From positions 1 through 21,168 of the forward strand of contig CAYUTA010000044.1 of NCBI GenBank assembly GCA_964447605.1: 21,168 nucleotides of DNA, written 5' to 3'. Shown here piece after piece: positions 6,454 to 15,126 of this stretch. The notes under the pieces are model-generated. The model saw nothing but the letters and a program-made list of their open reading frames with translations. It was not told the origin of the DNA and ran no database searches. Numbering within the stretch: position 1 is the first letter of the stretch; every line of letters starts with the position of its first letter. Position numbers and translations under genes: made by a program. The DNA comes from CAYUTA01 sp964447605. Lineage in GTDB: Bacteria > Bacillota > Clostridia > Christensenellales > CAG-138.

Positions 6454-8013
6454 CTGGAAAACACAATTTTACAGCTTGAGAATGTGACAAAGGTGTATTC
6501 CAACGGCGTAGTCGCCAACAAGGACATTACCGTAGATTTTCAGCGGGGCGAGATTCATTCCATCGTCGGTGAGAACGGCGCGGGAAAATCCACCCTGATG
6601 AAGATTCTGTTTGGCATAGAAGCGCCGTCGGCCGGCAAAGTGCTTTTGCGCGGAAAAGAAGTGCATTTTTCCAGCTCTATGGAAGCCATCGAGGCCGGCA
6701 TCGGCATGGTGCATCAGCATTTCATGCTGATTCCGTCCTTCACTGTGGCGGACAGCATCATACTTGGCATGGAGCCGCGCAAGTCGAAGCTGTTTATCGA
6801 CAGGAACGCCGCAATCCAAAGAACGCGGGAAATTGCCGAGAAGTATAATTTTGACGTGGACGTAACAAAGAAAATATCGGAGCTTTCCGTAGGCGCAAAG
6901 CAGAAGGTGGAAATCCTCAAAACCCTCTACCGCAACGCCGAGATCATCATTCTCGACGAGCCCACCTCGGTCTTAACCCCGCAGGAAACGGAAACGCTGT
7001 TTGAGGAGCTGGAGAAGTTCCGGCAGATGGGACATACGATCCTGTTCATCTCGCACAAGCTCAACGAGGTCAAGCAGATCAGCGACCGCATCACCATCAT
7101 GCGAAACGGCGAGAGCAAGGGTACCTTCCGTAACGATGAGATTACGATGGACGAGCTGACGGAGCGCATCATCGGGCGGGAGCTCATCAGCTCCTACAAC
7201 GACAAAAAGCAGCCCTACGCAAAGCCGTCCAACGTCCTGCGCGTAGAGGGGCTGAGCCTTTCCCACGGTGGGCAAAGGATACTCGACGATATTTCCTTTG
7301 CCGTGCGTCGGGGCGAGATATTCGGCATCGCGGGCGTGCAGGGCAATGGCCAGGATGAGCTGATTCGCGCGATCGCCGGACTGATTGAACCCACTTCCGG
7401 CACCGTCACGTTGGACGGAAAGGACGTTACCGCCCTTTCCATCAAGCAAAAGCGGGAGGCCGGCCTTGCATATGTGCCGGAGGATCGCATGGTGGACGGA
7501 ACGGCAGGGAACGCCTCTCTGGGGGACAACATCATCTCCACCTATTTCGACCGTGCGGATTTAAACGGCAAGCTCTTCATGAACGGCAAGAAGATCGGCG
7601 AGGAAGCCTCCCGGCTGATTCGGCAATTCTCCATCAAGGCGGAATCGCCCGCGCAAAAAATCAAGAGCCTTTCCGGCGGCAACATTCAAAAGGTCGTCGT
7701 AGCGAGAGAGTATAACACGCACCCGAAATGCATGATCGCCGAGCAGCCCACCCACGGCATCGATATCGGCAGCGCGGAGTTTATTCATCTACAGCTGATC
7801 GACATGCGCAACCACGGCGCAGGGATTCTGCTTGTCAGTGCGGATCTGGATGAAGTCATGGGGCTTGCCGACCGTGTCATCGTGCTCTATGGCGGTAAGA
7901 TCTCCGCCTATTTTAGAAGCATTCAGAACCTGTCACGCAACGAGCTGGGCTACTACATGTTGGGCGTAAAGAAGCAGCTGCCCGAAGAGATTGGAGGCGC
8001 AATCAATGACTAA
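6454..8013 (+). CDS. Nucleoside ABC transporter ATP-binding protein, double cassette
   Basis: A protein of about 519 residues with two fused ABC cassettes, as in RbsA/NupO-type ATPases. Cassette one has Walker A GENGAGKST (39-47), signature LSVGAKQ (144-150) and Walker B IIILDEPTS (about 165-173). Cassette two has the degenerate Walker A normal for this class, GVQGNGQDEL (294-303), the VPEDR motif, signature LSGGN (406-410) and a Walker-B-like stretch ending AEQPTHGID. The start is unusual. GTG 6445 overlaps the GGAG ribosome binding site itself, so CTG 6454, 8 bases after GGAG (6442-6445), is the better candidate. The gene overlaps the first permease by 8 bases. It powers import of the BMP-bound substrate. 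Confidence 0.92.
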   Translation: MENTILQLENVTKVYSNGVVANKDITVDFQRGEIHSIVGENGAGKSTLMKILFGIEAPSAGKVLLRGKEVHFSSSMEAIEAGIGMVHQHFMLIPSFTVADSIILGMEPRKSKLFIDRNAAIQRTREIAEKYNFDVDVTKKISELSVGAKQKVEILKTLYRNAEIIILDEPTSVLTPQETETLFEELEKFRQMGHTILFISHKLNEVKQISDRITIMRNGESKGTFRNDEITMDELTERIIGRELISSYNDKKQPYAKPSNVLRVEGLSLSHGGQRILDDISFAVRRGEIFGIAGVQGNGQDELIRAIAGLIEPTSGTVTLDGKDVTALSIKQKREAGLAYVPEDRMVDGTAGNASLGDNIISTYFDRADLNGKLFMNGKKIGEEASRLIRQFSIKAESPAQKIKSLSGGNIQKVVVAREYNTHPKCMIAEQPTHGIDIGSAEFIHLQLIDMRNHGAGILLVSADLDEVMGLADRVIVLYGGKISAYFRSIQNLSRNELGYYMLGVKKQLPEEIGGAIND

Positions 8014-9076
8014 ACAGAAGTTTTCCTTCGCCGGCGACACCGCCTTTGAGGTGATTAAAACAATGATTGCCATCTTTATCGCACTCGGCATCACCTTTAT
8101 CGTGCTGGCGCTGACCTGCGAGAATCCGGCAAGCTCTTTCGCCACGCTTCTGACGGCGCCTTTGACAAAGCTTCGCTACTTCGGCAACGTGCTGGAAGCC
8201 ATGGTGCCCCTGGTATTCTCCGGCCTTGCGTGCTCGCTGCTGTTTCGGACGGGGCTGTTCAATCTTGGCATCGAGGGCGTGTACTACATCGGCGGCGTCA
8301 TCTGCTCTTTTGTGGCCTGCAAGGAATTCGGGAATCACTTTACGCATCCCCTTGTGGCCATTCTGGTTTCCGGCATTTCCGGCGGCCTGATTATGCTGAT
8401 TCCCGGGTATCTCAAGGCCAAGTTCAACACCAATGAACTGGTTACTTCGTTGATGCTCAACTCCATCTTTCTCGGCGTTGGGCTGTGGCTGATCAAAACC
8501 TTCCTGCGTGCGACCGACTATTCCTCCGTGGCGTCACCGCTGTTTACGGAAACGGCCAGCCTGGCCTATATCATACCGGGCACAAGGGTGACGGTAGGCA
8601 TTCTTCTTGCTGTGGCTGCGGCGATCCTCGTGTATCTTCTGTTGTTTAAAACGCGGTTGGGCTATCAGATACGCATCACCGGCTTGAACCCGAGCTTTGC
8701 ACGCTACTCCGGCATGAATGCGCTGGTGCTATTCCTGCTGGTGCATTTCATCTCTGGTTTTCTGGGCGGCGTAGGCACGTCGGTAGAGCTATTGAGCATC
8801 TATTCACGCTTTAGCTGGGTGGCACTCCCGGGGTTGGGGTTCAACGGCGCACTGATGGCCATGATGGGAAAGAATCATCCCATCGGCGTACTGTTCGTGG
8901 CTTTCGGCATTAGTTATCTGCAAACCGGCGCGGAGATCATGAGCCGCAGCACCACCGTGCCCGTGGAGGTCATTTCCATTGTAACCGCCATACTTGTTCT
9001 TCTGATCTCGGCTCAATACTTCCTGCGCGGCTGGCGGGAAAAGCAGTTACTGAAGGAGGGTATGATCTATGGCTGA
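8006..9076 (+). CDS. Nucleoside ABC transporter permease, subunit 1
   Basis: The protein has 356 residues and starts at ATG 8006, with GGAGG eight bases upstream and an 8-base overlap with the ATPase gene. An in-frame TTG at 7991 is less likely. It is an integral membrane protein with many hydrophobic helices and the BPD_transp_2 pattern (LivHM/RbsC-like): LVFSGLACSLLFRTGLFNLG, IEGVYYIGGVICSF, then FNTNELVTSLMLNSIFLGVG, GYQIRITGLNPSFARYSGMN and HFISGFLGGVGTSVEL. The motif G..N..ARYSGMN is the cytoplasmic coupling region. The size and the order of permeases match YufP/NupP-type nucleoside importers. It pairs with the next gene to form the translocation channel. Confidence 0.92.
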   Translation: MTKQKFSFAGDTAFEVIKTMIAIFIALGITFIVLALTCENPASSFATLLTAPLTKLRYFGNVLEAMVPLVFSGLACSLLFRTGLFNLGIEGVYYIGGVICSFVACKEFGNHFTHPLVAILVSGISGGLIMLIPGYLKAKFNTNELVTSLMLNSIFLGVGLWLIKTFLRATDYSSVASPLFTETASLAYIIPGTRVTVGILLAVAAAILVYLLLFKTRLGYQIRITGLNPSFARYSGMNALVLFLLVHFISGFLGGVGTSVELLSIYSRFSWVALPGLGFNGALMAMMGKNHPIGVLFVAFGISYLQTGAEIMSRSTTVPVEVISIVTAILVLLISAQYFLRGWREKQLLKEGMIYG

Positions 9077-9986
9077 GTTTTTCAATGTAATCCTGAGCGA
9101 ATCCTTCCTTTCCACAGTTATGCGCGTATTTGTGCCGCTGATGTTTGCCGCCATGAGCGCATACGTCGCCTCGTTGGCGGGTATTCCGAATATCGCGGTA
9201 GAGGGCATTATGCTGATGAGCGCGCTGTTTGCGGTGCTGGGCAGTTACTGGACGCAGTCCGGCTGGCTGGGGCTTCTCATCGCTGTTGCAGCCGGACTCG
9301 TTATGTCGCTGCTGCTGGTACTGTGCACCATTAACATGGGAACGAACCCGATTCTGGTGGGTATCGCGCTCAATACCTTCTCCACATCCTTTACCGTATT
9401 CCTTCTCTATCTTTTCACGCAGAACAAGGGCACCAGCGCGTCGATTGCCTCCAAGGTGCTGCCGGTGGTCAAGATACCGGTCATCCAGGATATCCCAGTG
9501 CTACGGGCGCTTCTGTCCGGCCAGTATACGCTGACCTATGCATGCATTCTTTGCGTTGTGCTCGTCGCTGTCCTCGTTTATAAAACGCCCCTTGGGATGC
9601 GAATGAAGGCCTCCGGGCTAGATGAACAGGCCGCGCGGACGGCGGGCATCAACGTCAACCGCATCCGGTTTATTGCCATGATGCTTTCCGGCCTCTTGGC
9701 TGCGCTGGGCGGTGCGTACATGACAACGGGGTATCTGTCCGTATTCACAAAGAACATGATTGCAGGACGCGGATGGATTGGCATCGCGGCGCAGGCAATG
9801 GGCGGCACAAGCCTACTGGGAGTTGGGCTTACCACATTGATTTTCTCCCTGTTTCAGGCGATTACCAATGTGTTTTCGCTTTACGACCTTCCGAGCGAGC
9901 TGATCAACATCATTCCGTACGCAGGCGTGCTAATTGGGATTATCGTGTTTTCCGTTTCCCAATACCGGCGCGCGAAGAAAGGATAA
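9069..9986 (+). CDS. Nucleoside ABC transporter permease, subunit 2
   Basis: The protein has 305 residues, starts at ATG 9069 after GGAGGG, and overlaps the first permease by 8 bases, which suggests translational coupling. It is the shorter partner in BPD_transp_2 heterodimers (YufQ/NupQ-like). Features are a hydrophobic N terminus with PLMFAAMSAYVASLAGIPNI then AVEGIMLMSALFAVLG, a coupling loop LGMRMKASGLDEQAARTAGI (after KTP), and MLSGLLAALGGAYMTTGYLS in the C-terminal half. The paired family signature (GIPNIAVEG here, GLFNLGIEG in subunit 1) is characteristic of nucleoside importers linked to BMP-type binding proteins. All expected transporter parts are therefore present and intact. Confidence 0.92.
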   Translation: MAEFFNVILSESFLSTVMRVFVPLMFAAMSAYVASLAGIPNIAVEGIMLMSALFAVLGSYWTQSGWLGLLIAVAAGLVMSLLLVLCTINMGTNPILVGIALNTFSTSFTVFLLYLFTQNKGTSASIASKVLPVVKIPVIQDIPVLRALLSGQYTLTYACILCVVLVAVLVYKTPLGMRMKASGLDEQAARTAGINVNRIRFIAMMLSGLLAALGGAYMTTGYLSVFTKNMIAGRGWIGIAAQAMGGTSLLGVGLTTLIFSLFQAITNVFSLYDLPSELINIIPYAGVLIGIIVFSVSQYRRAKKG

Positions 9987-9995
9987 CTACAGATC

Positions 9996-10970
9996 GTGCA
10001 AATACTGGTTGACTGTGACCCGGGGCATGACGACATCATTGCCATCATGACGGCGCTTGCCCATCCGGAAGTGTTTTCCATACTGGGCCTAAGCACCGTA
10101 GCGGGGAATCAAACCGTCGACAAGGTGACGGACAACCTGCTCCGCGTGCTGGACTACCTCGGCGTGTCCATCCCCGTGGCAAAAGGCTGCGCGGCGCCGC
10201 TCTGCCGTCCGCTGGAGCCGCAGCCCACTGCGCACGGAGAGAGCGGCATGGACGGACCCGTGCTTCCCGCAGCCGTTACCCGGCCGGCCACGGAGGAGGC
10301 GGTACCGTTTCTGTATCGCAGCATCATGGAGCAGCAGACGCCGGTTACCATACTGGCGCTTGCGCCGATGACGAACCTTGCGCTGCTGTTGCAGAACCAC
10401 CCGGACGTAAAGCCACGCATCGCGGGGATTCACATGATGGGCGGAAGCCTGTATTCCGGCAACATTCTTGCCCGGGCGGAGTTCAACATCTACCATGACC
10501 CGGAAGCCGCGCGCACGGTCTTTCGCAGCGGCATTCCGATCGTGATGAGCGGGCTGGAGGTTTGCAACAGAGCGCGAACCCTGTTTTCCGAGTATGCCCC
10601 CCTGCAATACGGCGGAAAGGCGTCGCGGCTGGCCTTTGGGCTGCTGGAGTTCTTCAGCGGCTACAATCGGAGACGTGGAAAGGATTACACGACGATCTTC
10701 GACGTTGTTCCCGTTCTGCAGCTGTTGAATCCTGACATTTTCACCGGTAGCTGGTATGCCGTGGATATCGAGACGGAGGGTGCGTTCTGCCGGGGCATGA
10801 CCGTTGCAGACATGAGGGAAGAGCCCGGGATTGCAAACCGCGTCTATGTGCTGGAGGACGTGGACCGGGAAGCGTACATGAAATTGCTCACAAGCTCCCT
10901 TGTTACGCTGGACGGTATAATCCACGAAAAGGAAGTGCGGGCGGGGGGAAAGTCTGATGCGAGTGCTTAA
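9996..10970 (+). CDS. Nucleoside hydrolase (IUNH family)
   Basis: The protein has 324 residues and starts at GTG 9996, with AAAGGA about 12 bases upstream. The N-terminal calcium-binding signature is VDCDPGHDD (5-13). HGESGMDG (80-87) matches the active-site loop with a histidine, ALAPMTNLAL (121-130) is the family motif, and AEFNIYHDPEAA (161-172) is the ribose-binding segment. The usual C-terminal HDP motif is IFDVV here (234-238): the metal-binding aspartate D236 is kept, but the preceding histidine is replaced by F235. In studied members that histidine protonates purine leaving groups. The enzyme should release ribose from a nucleoside, but the base may be unusual. It lies directly after the transporter and overlaps the kinase gene by 14 bases. 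Confidence 0.9.
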   Translation: MQILVDCDPGHDDIIAIMTALAHPEVFSILGLSTVAGNQTVDKVTDNLLRVLDYLGVSIPVAKGCAAPLCRPLEPQPTAHGESGMDGPVLPAAVTRPATEEAVPFLYRSIMEQQTPVTILALAPMTNLALLLQNHPDVKPRIAGIHMMGGSLYSGNILARAEFNIYHDPEAARTVFRSGIPIVMSGLEVCNRARTLFSEYAPLQYGGKASRLAFGLLEFFSGYNRRRGKDYTTIFDVVPVLQLLNPDIFTGSWYAVDIETEGAFCRGMTVADMREEPGIANRVYVLEDVDREAYMKLLTSSLVTLDGIIHEKEVRAGGKSDASA

Positions 10971-11847
10971 TTTCGGCTCCATCAACATCGATCATGTGTA
11001 CCGGATACCGCATATCCTCACGGGCGGCGAAACGCTGGCCTCGGAAAGCTATCGCGTCTGCCTCGGCGGAAAGGGATTCAATCAGTCGGTAGCGCTGGCG
11101 CGCGCCGGAGCTTCGGTGCTGCATGCGGGCTGTATCGGCGCAGACGGCGGCGCATGCCGCGCTTATCTTGAAGCGCAGCGGGTGGACACCACGTACTTAC
11201 ATACGATCGAAGCGCCGACCGGGCACACGGTCATACAGGTGGATGAAAACGGGCAGAACTGCATCCTGCTGTACGGCGGGGCAAATCTCGGTATCACCAC
11301 GGAGCAGATCAATCAAACGCTTTCAGCATTTGAGCGCGGGAATTATCTCCTGCTGCAAAACGAGATCTCCAATCTGGACTACCTCGTGGAGACGGCCGCC
11401 CGGCGCGGATTGCATATCGTGCTCAACCCTTCACCAATTTCGGACAGTCTTTTGCAGCTGCCGTTTCAGAAGATCGATTGGCTGCTGCTCAACGAGGTCG
11501 AGGGCGCTGCGCTGAGCGGCTGCCCGGACGCGGACGGCATGCTGGACAGGCTGCACGAGCGCTTTCCAAGCTGCTCCGTCGTACTGACGCTGGGCGAGAA
11601 AGGTTCCCGGTGCTGCACTGGCAACAGGCGGTTCTCCTGCCCGGCATTCCCGGTCCGTACGGTGGACACCACGGCGGCGGGTGATACGTTCACCGGATAT
11701 TTTTTGCAGGGCATCCTCGCGGGAATGGACGCAGAAGCAGCCATGCGCCTTGGCGCGGCGGCTGCCTCCATTGCTGTTACCCGACCCGGCGCGGCGGATT
11801 CCATTCCCCCGCGAGAGGACGTGGAGGCCATGCTGAATTCCCGATAG
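10957..11847 (+). CDS. rbsK: Ribokinase-type PfkB-family sugar kinase
   Basis: The protein has 296 residues and starts at ATG 10957, seven bases after a G-rich site and inside the end of the hydrolase gene. The PfkB fold is clear: N-terminal FGSINIDHVYRIPHI, sugar-binding GGKGFNQSVALARAG (37-51), NPSP (157-160), LLNEVEGAAL (177-186), and the catalytic anion-hole motif DTTAAGDTFTGYF (237-249) with base D243. The length is close to the 300-310 usual for ribokinase. Position right after a nucleoside hydrolase makes D-ribose the likely substrate, giving ribose 5-phosphate for the pentose phosphate pathway. A different pentose or ketose cannot be excluded, given the isomerase-like gene downstream. 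The gene symbol is used by analogy. Confidence 0.85.
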   Translation: MRVLNFGSINIDHVYRIPHILTGGETLASESYRVCLGGKGFNQSVALARAGASVLHAGCIGADGGACRAYLEAQRVDTTYLHTIEAPTGHTVIQVDENGQNCILLYGGANLGITTEQINQTLSAFERGNYLLLQNEISNLDYLVETAARRGLHIVLNPSPISDSLLQLPFQKIDWLLLNEVEGAALSGCPDADGMLDRLHERFPSCSVVLTLGEKGSRCCTGNRRFSCPAFPVRTVDTTAAGDTFTGYFLQGILAGMDAEAAMRLGAAAASIAVTRPGAADSIPPREDVEAMLNSR

Positions 11848-11903
11848 GATGCGAAGCAGCGCTGCATCGAACGGCGGCGCTGGCTTGAAACGGAGGCGAC
11901 AAC

Positions 11904-13109
11904 GTGTTTGCACAGGAAGTATTGGATGCCGAACAGGAAATGATCGACTGGCGAAGGCGGCTGCATCAGTTCCCCGAGCTGTCTTTTCATGAATTTGAAA
12001 CCACCGCATTTTTGGAGGAGCAACTGCGCTCCTTTGGGTCTGTCACGGTGCGGCGTCCCACCAAAACCGGTTTGGTGGCCGGCATTGTCGGCCTGAAACC
12101 CGGCGAAAAGCGAATTCTCGGCATCCGTGCAGATATCGATGCACTGCCCATGCCGGAAGAAAACGACCTTCCCTACCGCTCCCAAAGGCCCAATGTGATG
12201 CATGCATGCGGGCACGACGGGCACGCGGCGATGCTGCTTATGGCTGCCAAGCTTCTGTCCGCCCACCGGGACTCCTTCTGCGGCGAAGTGCGGCTACTTT
12301 TTCAGCATGCCGAGGAATTGCCGCCCGGCGGCGCCATTGAGCTTGCACAGGCGGGCGCTGCGGACGGTGTGGACTGGATGTTGGGGTTGCACCTGTCCAG
12401 CAACTATCCGACCGGCGTATTCGGCATACGCAGCGGTGCGCTGACCGCCAACGTAGACAGCTTTCGCATCACCGTGGTTGGCAAAGGCGGCCACTGCGCC
12501 TTTCCGGAACAGACGGTGGACCCCATTGTTGCGGCGAGTCAGATCATACTTGCGCTGCAAACGGTGGTTTCCCGCAAGATAGCGGCCAACGACGCGGCGG
12601 TCATCTCCGTCTGCAAGGTCTCAGGCGGTACGGCCTATAATATCATTCCGGACGCCGTTGTGCTGGAGGGCGCGGTGCGTTCCTTTTTGCCGGAAACACG
12701 GGAATGCATCCAGCAAGAGATCAAATGGATTGCGGAAAGTACCGCAAAAGCCGCGCACGCGGCCTGCGAGGTACAGGTTGATTTCGGGTATCCATCGGTG
12801 GTCAACGACCCCGTGCTGACGCAGGCTTGCAGCGGCATTCTGCAAAAACGCTTCGGCATGCGGCATGTGAAGCAAATCGAACGCATCATGCCGGGGGAGG
12901 ATTTTGCTTATTTTACGGAGGGGCGACCGGGCTTTTTTGTGGAGCTCGGCACCCGCTGCCATAAGAAGCTCTGCGACCGTCCCCACCATAACAGCGGCTA
13001 CCGCCTGGACGAGGACGCGCTTAAATTTGGTCTGCAATACTATCTGAACGCGATCACAACGCTTCTGGACGGATCCGGCTGCCTGCCGCGGGAAGGGAGC
13101 GACACATGA
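11904..13109 (+). CDS. M20-family amidohydrolase
   Basis: The protein has 401 residues and starts at GTG 11904, seven bases after CGGAGG. It belongs to the M20D amidohydrolase group (hippurate, N-acyl amino acid, indole-acetyl-amino acid and p-aminobenzoyl-glutamate hydrolases). Motifs are RADIDALPMPE (75-85), the metal-binding MHACGHDGH (99-107) with C102 and H104, the glutamate pair in QHAEELPPGGA (134-144), LHL (162-164), and a dimerisation lid domain beginning near SFRITVVGKGGHCAFP (186-201). No signal peptide is present, so it is cytoplasmic. It would cleave an acyl or peptide-like amide from the imported compound or its aglycone. The 4-base overlap with the next gene shows tight coupling. 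The actual substrate is unknown. Confidence 0.88.
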   Translation: MFAQEVLDAEQEMIDWRRRLHQFPELSFHEFETTAFLEEQLRSFGSVTVRRPTKTGLVAGIVGLKPGEKRILGIRADIDALPMPEENDLPYRSQRPNVMHACGHDGHAAMLLMAAKLLSAHRDSFCGEVRLLFQHAEELPPGGAIELAQAGAADGVDWMLGLHLSSNYPTGVFGIRSGALTANVDSFRITVVGKGGHCAFPEQTVDPIVAASQIILALQTVVSRKIAANDAAVISVCKVSGGTAYNIIPDAVVLEGAVRSFLPETRECIQQEIKWIAESTAKAAHAACEVQVDFGYPSVVNDPVLTQACSGILQKRFGMRHVKQIERIMPGEDFAYFTEGRPGFFVELGTRCHKKLCDRPHHNSGYRLDEDALKFGLQYYLNAITTLLDGSGCLPREGSDT

Positions 13110-13906
13110 AGCTGACCGTGCTTGTCGACAACAACACCTATATCGACCGCTATTATCGGGGCGAGCCCGCCTTCTGCTGTCTGATCGAGGAAGGCGCGCA
13201 GCGCATTTTGTTCGACACGGGCTACTCGTCGCTGTTTATGGACAATGCGGATGCAATGGGGCTTTCGCTGTCCGATGTGACGGATATCGTGCTTTCCCAC
13301 GGTCACAACGACCACACTGGCGGTCTGTTTCCATACCTGAAACGGTATCCGCATCCGGTGCGGCTGTACGCGCATCCCTTCGTCTTTGCATCCAAGCGTT
13401 CAAACGGGCTGGACATCGGCGTTTCCGGGGAAGCGCTGCCGGAAAGCGTCACATGGATTCCCGTCAATGCGCCGCATGCAATCAGCCCGCACGTGCTGAT
13501 GCTTGGCGAGATTCCCCGGATATACGAGCATGAATCTGCGCGCGGAATCGGAGAACGGCTGGTGGACGGACGGTGGGAGCCAGACCTGCTTTCTGACGAT
13601 ACTGCCCTTGTGCTGCTGCCGGAGCGGGACGCGTCCGTGCTTCTGACCGGCTGCGCACACAGCGGCATATGCAACACCCTTGCTTACGCGATTTCCGTAA
13701 CCGAACAAACGCCAAACAGCATTTTGGGCGGCATGCATCTATTGCAACCCGGCGCGGAAAGCGAGAAAACGCTCGCCTGCCTGCAGGCGCTTGGCATCCA
13801 GCGGTTGTTTCCCGCGCACTGCACCGCTCTCGCCGTAAAAGCGAAGATGTGCGCATGCTTTGATGTGCAGGAGGTCGGCGTAGGCCTATCGCTGCAATTA
13901 CAATAA
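13106..13906 (+). CDS. Metallo-beta-lactamase-fold hydrolase (COG1237-like)
   Basis: The protein has 266 residues and starts at ATG 13106 in an ATGA overlap with the amidohydrolase gene, with GGGAG upstream. The zinc motif SHGHNDHTGG spans 64-73 (H65, H67, D69, H70). Further ligands are likely in GCAHSGICN (182-190, H185), GGMH (208-211) and PAHCT (236-240, H238). The spacing and the GCAHSG motif match the COG1237 branch. Databases often name that branch after dihydropterin-ribofuranosyl-aminobenzene phosphate synthase, although most members have no proven reaction. The protein is cytoplasmic. It probably hydrolyses a ring, ester or phosphodiester in the same pathway. A pterin or ribofuranosyl-aryl link would suit a nucleoside-like substrate, but this is only suggestive. 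Confidence 0.85.
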   Translation: MKLTVLVDNNTYIDRYYRGEPAFCCLIEEGAQRILFDTGYSSLFMDNADAMGLSLSDVTDIVLSHGHNDHTGGLFPYLKRYPHPVRLYAHPFVFASKRSNGLDIGVSGEALPESVTWIPVNAPHAISPHVLMLGEIPRIYEHESARGIGERLVDGRWEPDLLSDDTALVLLPERDASVLLTGCAHSGICNTLAYAISVTEQTPNSILGGMHLLQPGAESEKTLACLQALGIQRLFPAHCTALAVKAKMCACFDVQEVGVGLSLQLQ

Positions 13907-13929
13907 AATTATAATAAGGAGGGGTTCCC

Positions 13930-15120
13930 ATGTCTATTGCGCTTTATGAGATCAAGAGTCCACTTTCACAGGTTAGCGACGCCCAAGCCAATACATATTT
14001 GGCCGGGCTGGAAGCAGCGCTGGTAGAATCGTTTGAAAAGCTGCCCATTGATGCCTTCGCGGCAGCTGATTTTGGGCTTGTGTACATTGCCTCGGGTGGA
14101 AGCGAGGGGCTGTTTCGGCAGATATATACGCACATACAGCAAAAGCCCTGCTATCTGCTGACCAGCGGTGACAGCAATTCCCTGGCTGCATCGATGGAAA
14201 TCCTGTCTTATCTACAGCAGCAGGGGAGGAAGGGCGAGATTCTGCACGGTGAGAGCACCGTCCTTGCTGCACGCATTCGTACGCTGGCCGCCGCTGCCAG
14301 GGCGAAAACGGTGCTTACCGGCCTCCGCCTCGGCGTGGTAGGCGCACCGTCGGATTGGCTGATTGCCAGCGGTTATTCCAAAAAGGCGTATGGCGACAAG
14401 CTTGGCGCAGAGGTGATTTCCATCCCCATGGAGGAGCTTATCGACGCGGCAAAGCAGAATCCTATCCTTGAGAACCGCTGGACGGAGCAGCTTCGAGCGC
14501 TCGCCTACCCGAAACCGGAGATGGACAAGGCGCTGTCGCTGTACGCGGCGCTGCATACGCTTGTTGACCGGTATCAGCTTGACGCCGTAACCGTGCGCTG
14601 CTTCGATCTGCTCAATACCGTGCACACAACAGGCTGTCTTGCGCTTGCGATCCTCAATGCCGAGGGAATCTACGCTGGCTGCGAGGGCGACGTACCCTCC
14701 GCTGTATCCATGGCAATTCTCGGCGCGGTGTCCGGGCAGCCGGTCTTTATGTGCAACCCGAGCCGCATCGACCCGGAGAAGGAAACCATGGTGCTGGCGC
14801 ACTGCACGCTGCCAGTCAGAATGCCTTATGAAATGACGCTAACTACCCATTATGAATCCGGCATCGGCGTGGCCATTGCGGGTTCAATCCCGGAGGGAAG
14901 CTGCACGGTGTTTAAGGCTTCTGGCGATCTAGCCCGCTACTATGCAGAGGCTGGAACAATCGCGCGCAATCTGCGCGAGCCAACCCTGTGCCGCTCCCAG
15001 ATCGAGGTGGCGCTGCCGGATTTCAGCTACTTTTTACGTTCACCGATCAGCAACCATCACCTCGTGTGCACCGGCGATCATGTGGCGGCGCTGCGCGAGT
15101 TCTTCGCAATGCTGGGATAA
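13930..15120 (+). CDS. L-fucose/D-arabinose isomerase-like protein
   Basis: The protein has 396 residues and starts at ATG 13930 after AAGGAGG. The C-terminal half carries the FucI-superfamily pattern: AVTVRCFDLL (219-228), a cysteine-rich stretch, CEGDVPSAVSMAILGAVSGQ (251-270, acidic metal-ligand candidates E252 and D254), PVFMCNPSRID (271-281) and LAHCTLP (289-295, H291). It is much shorter than E. coli-type L-fucose isomerase (about 590 residues) and fits the compact COG2407 group, many of unknown activity. These enzymes use Mn or Mg to interconvert aldoses and ketoses. In this operon it may isomerise the sugar released by the hydrolase before phosphorylation. A role on a different polyol or sugar acid is equally open. 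Confidence 0.75.
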   Translation: MSIALYEIKSPLSQVSDAQANTYLAGLEAALVESFEKLPIDAFAAADFGLVYIASGGSEGLFRQIYTHIQQKPCYLLTSGDSNSLAASMEILSYLQQQGRKGEILHGESTVLAARIRTLAAAARAKTVLTGLRLGVVGAPSDWLIASGYSKKAYGDKLGAEVISIPMEELIDAAKQNPILENRWTEQLRALAYPKPEMDKALSLYAALHTLVDRYQLDAVTVRCFDLLNTVHTTGCLALAILNAEGIYAGCEGDVPSAVSMAILGAVSGQPVFMCNPSRIDPEKETMVLAHCTLPVRMPYEMTLTTHYESGIGVAIAGSIPEGSCTVFKASGDLARYYAEAGTIARNLREPTLCRSQIEVALPDFSYFLRSPISNHHLVCTGDHVAALREFFAMLG

Positions 15121-15126
15121 TCCGCC

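Noticed and set aside
10089..10988. A 299-codon open frame on the minus strand opposite the nucleoside hydrolase
   Set aside because: No family pattern, rich in Arg/His/Gln as expected for the complement of a GC-rich gene, and fully opposed by an intact IUNH gene.
13930..15120. First read as a SIS-domain sugar-phosphate isomerase because of ASGGSEG near the N terminus
   Set aside because: The C-terminal half carries FucI-superfamily motifs and lacks the paired SIS serine-rich loops.
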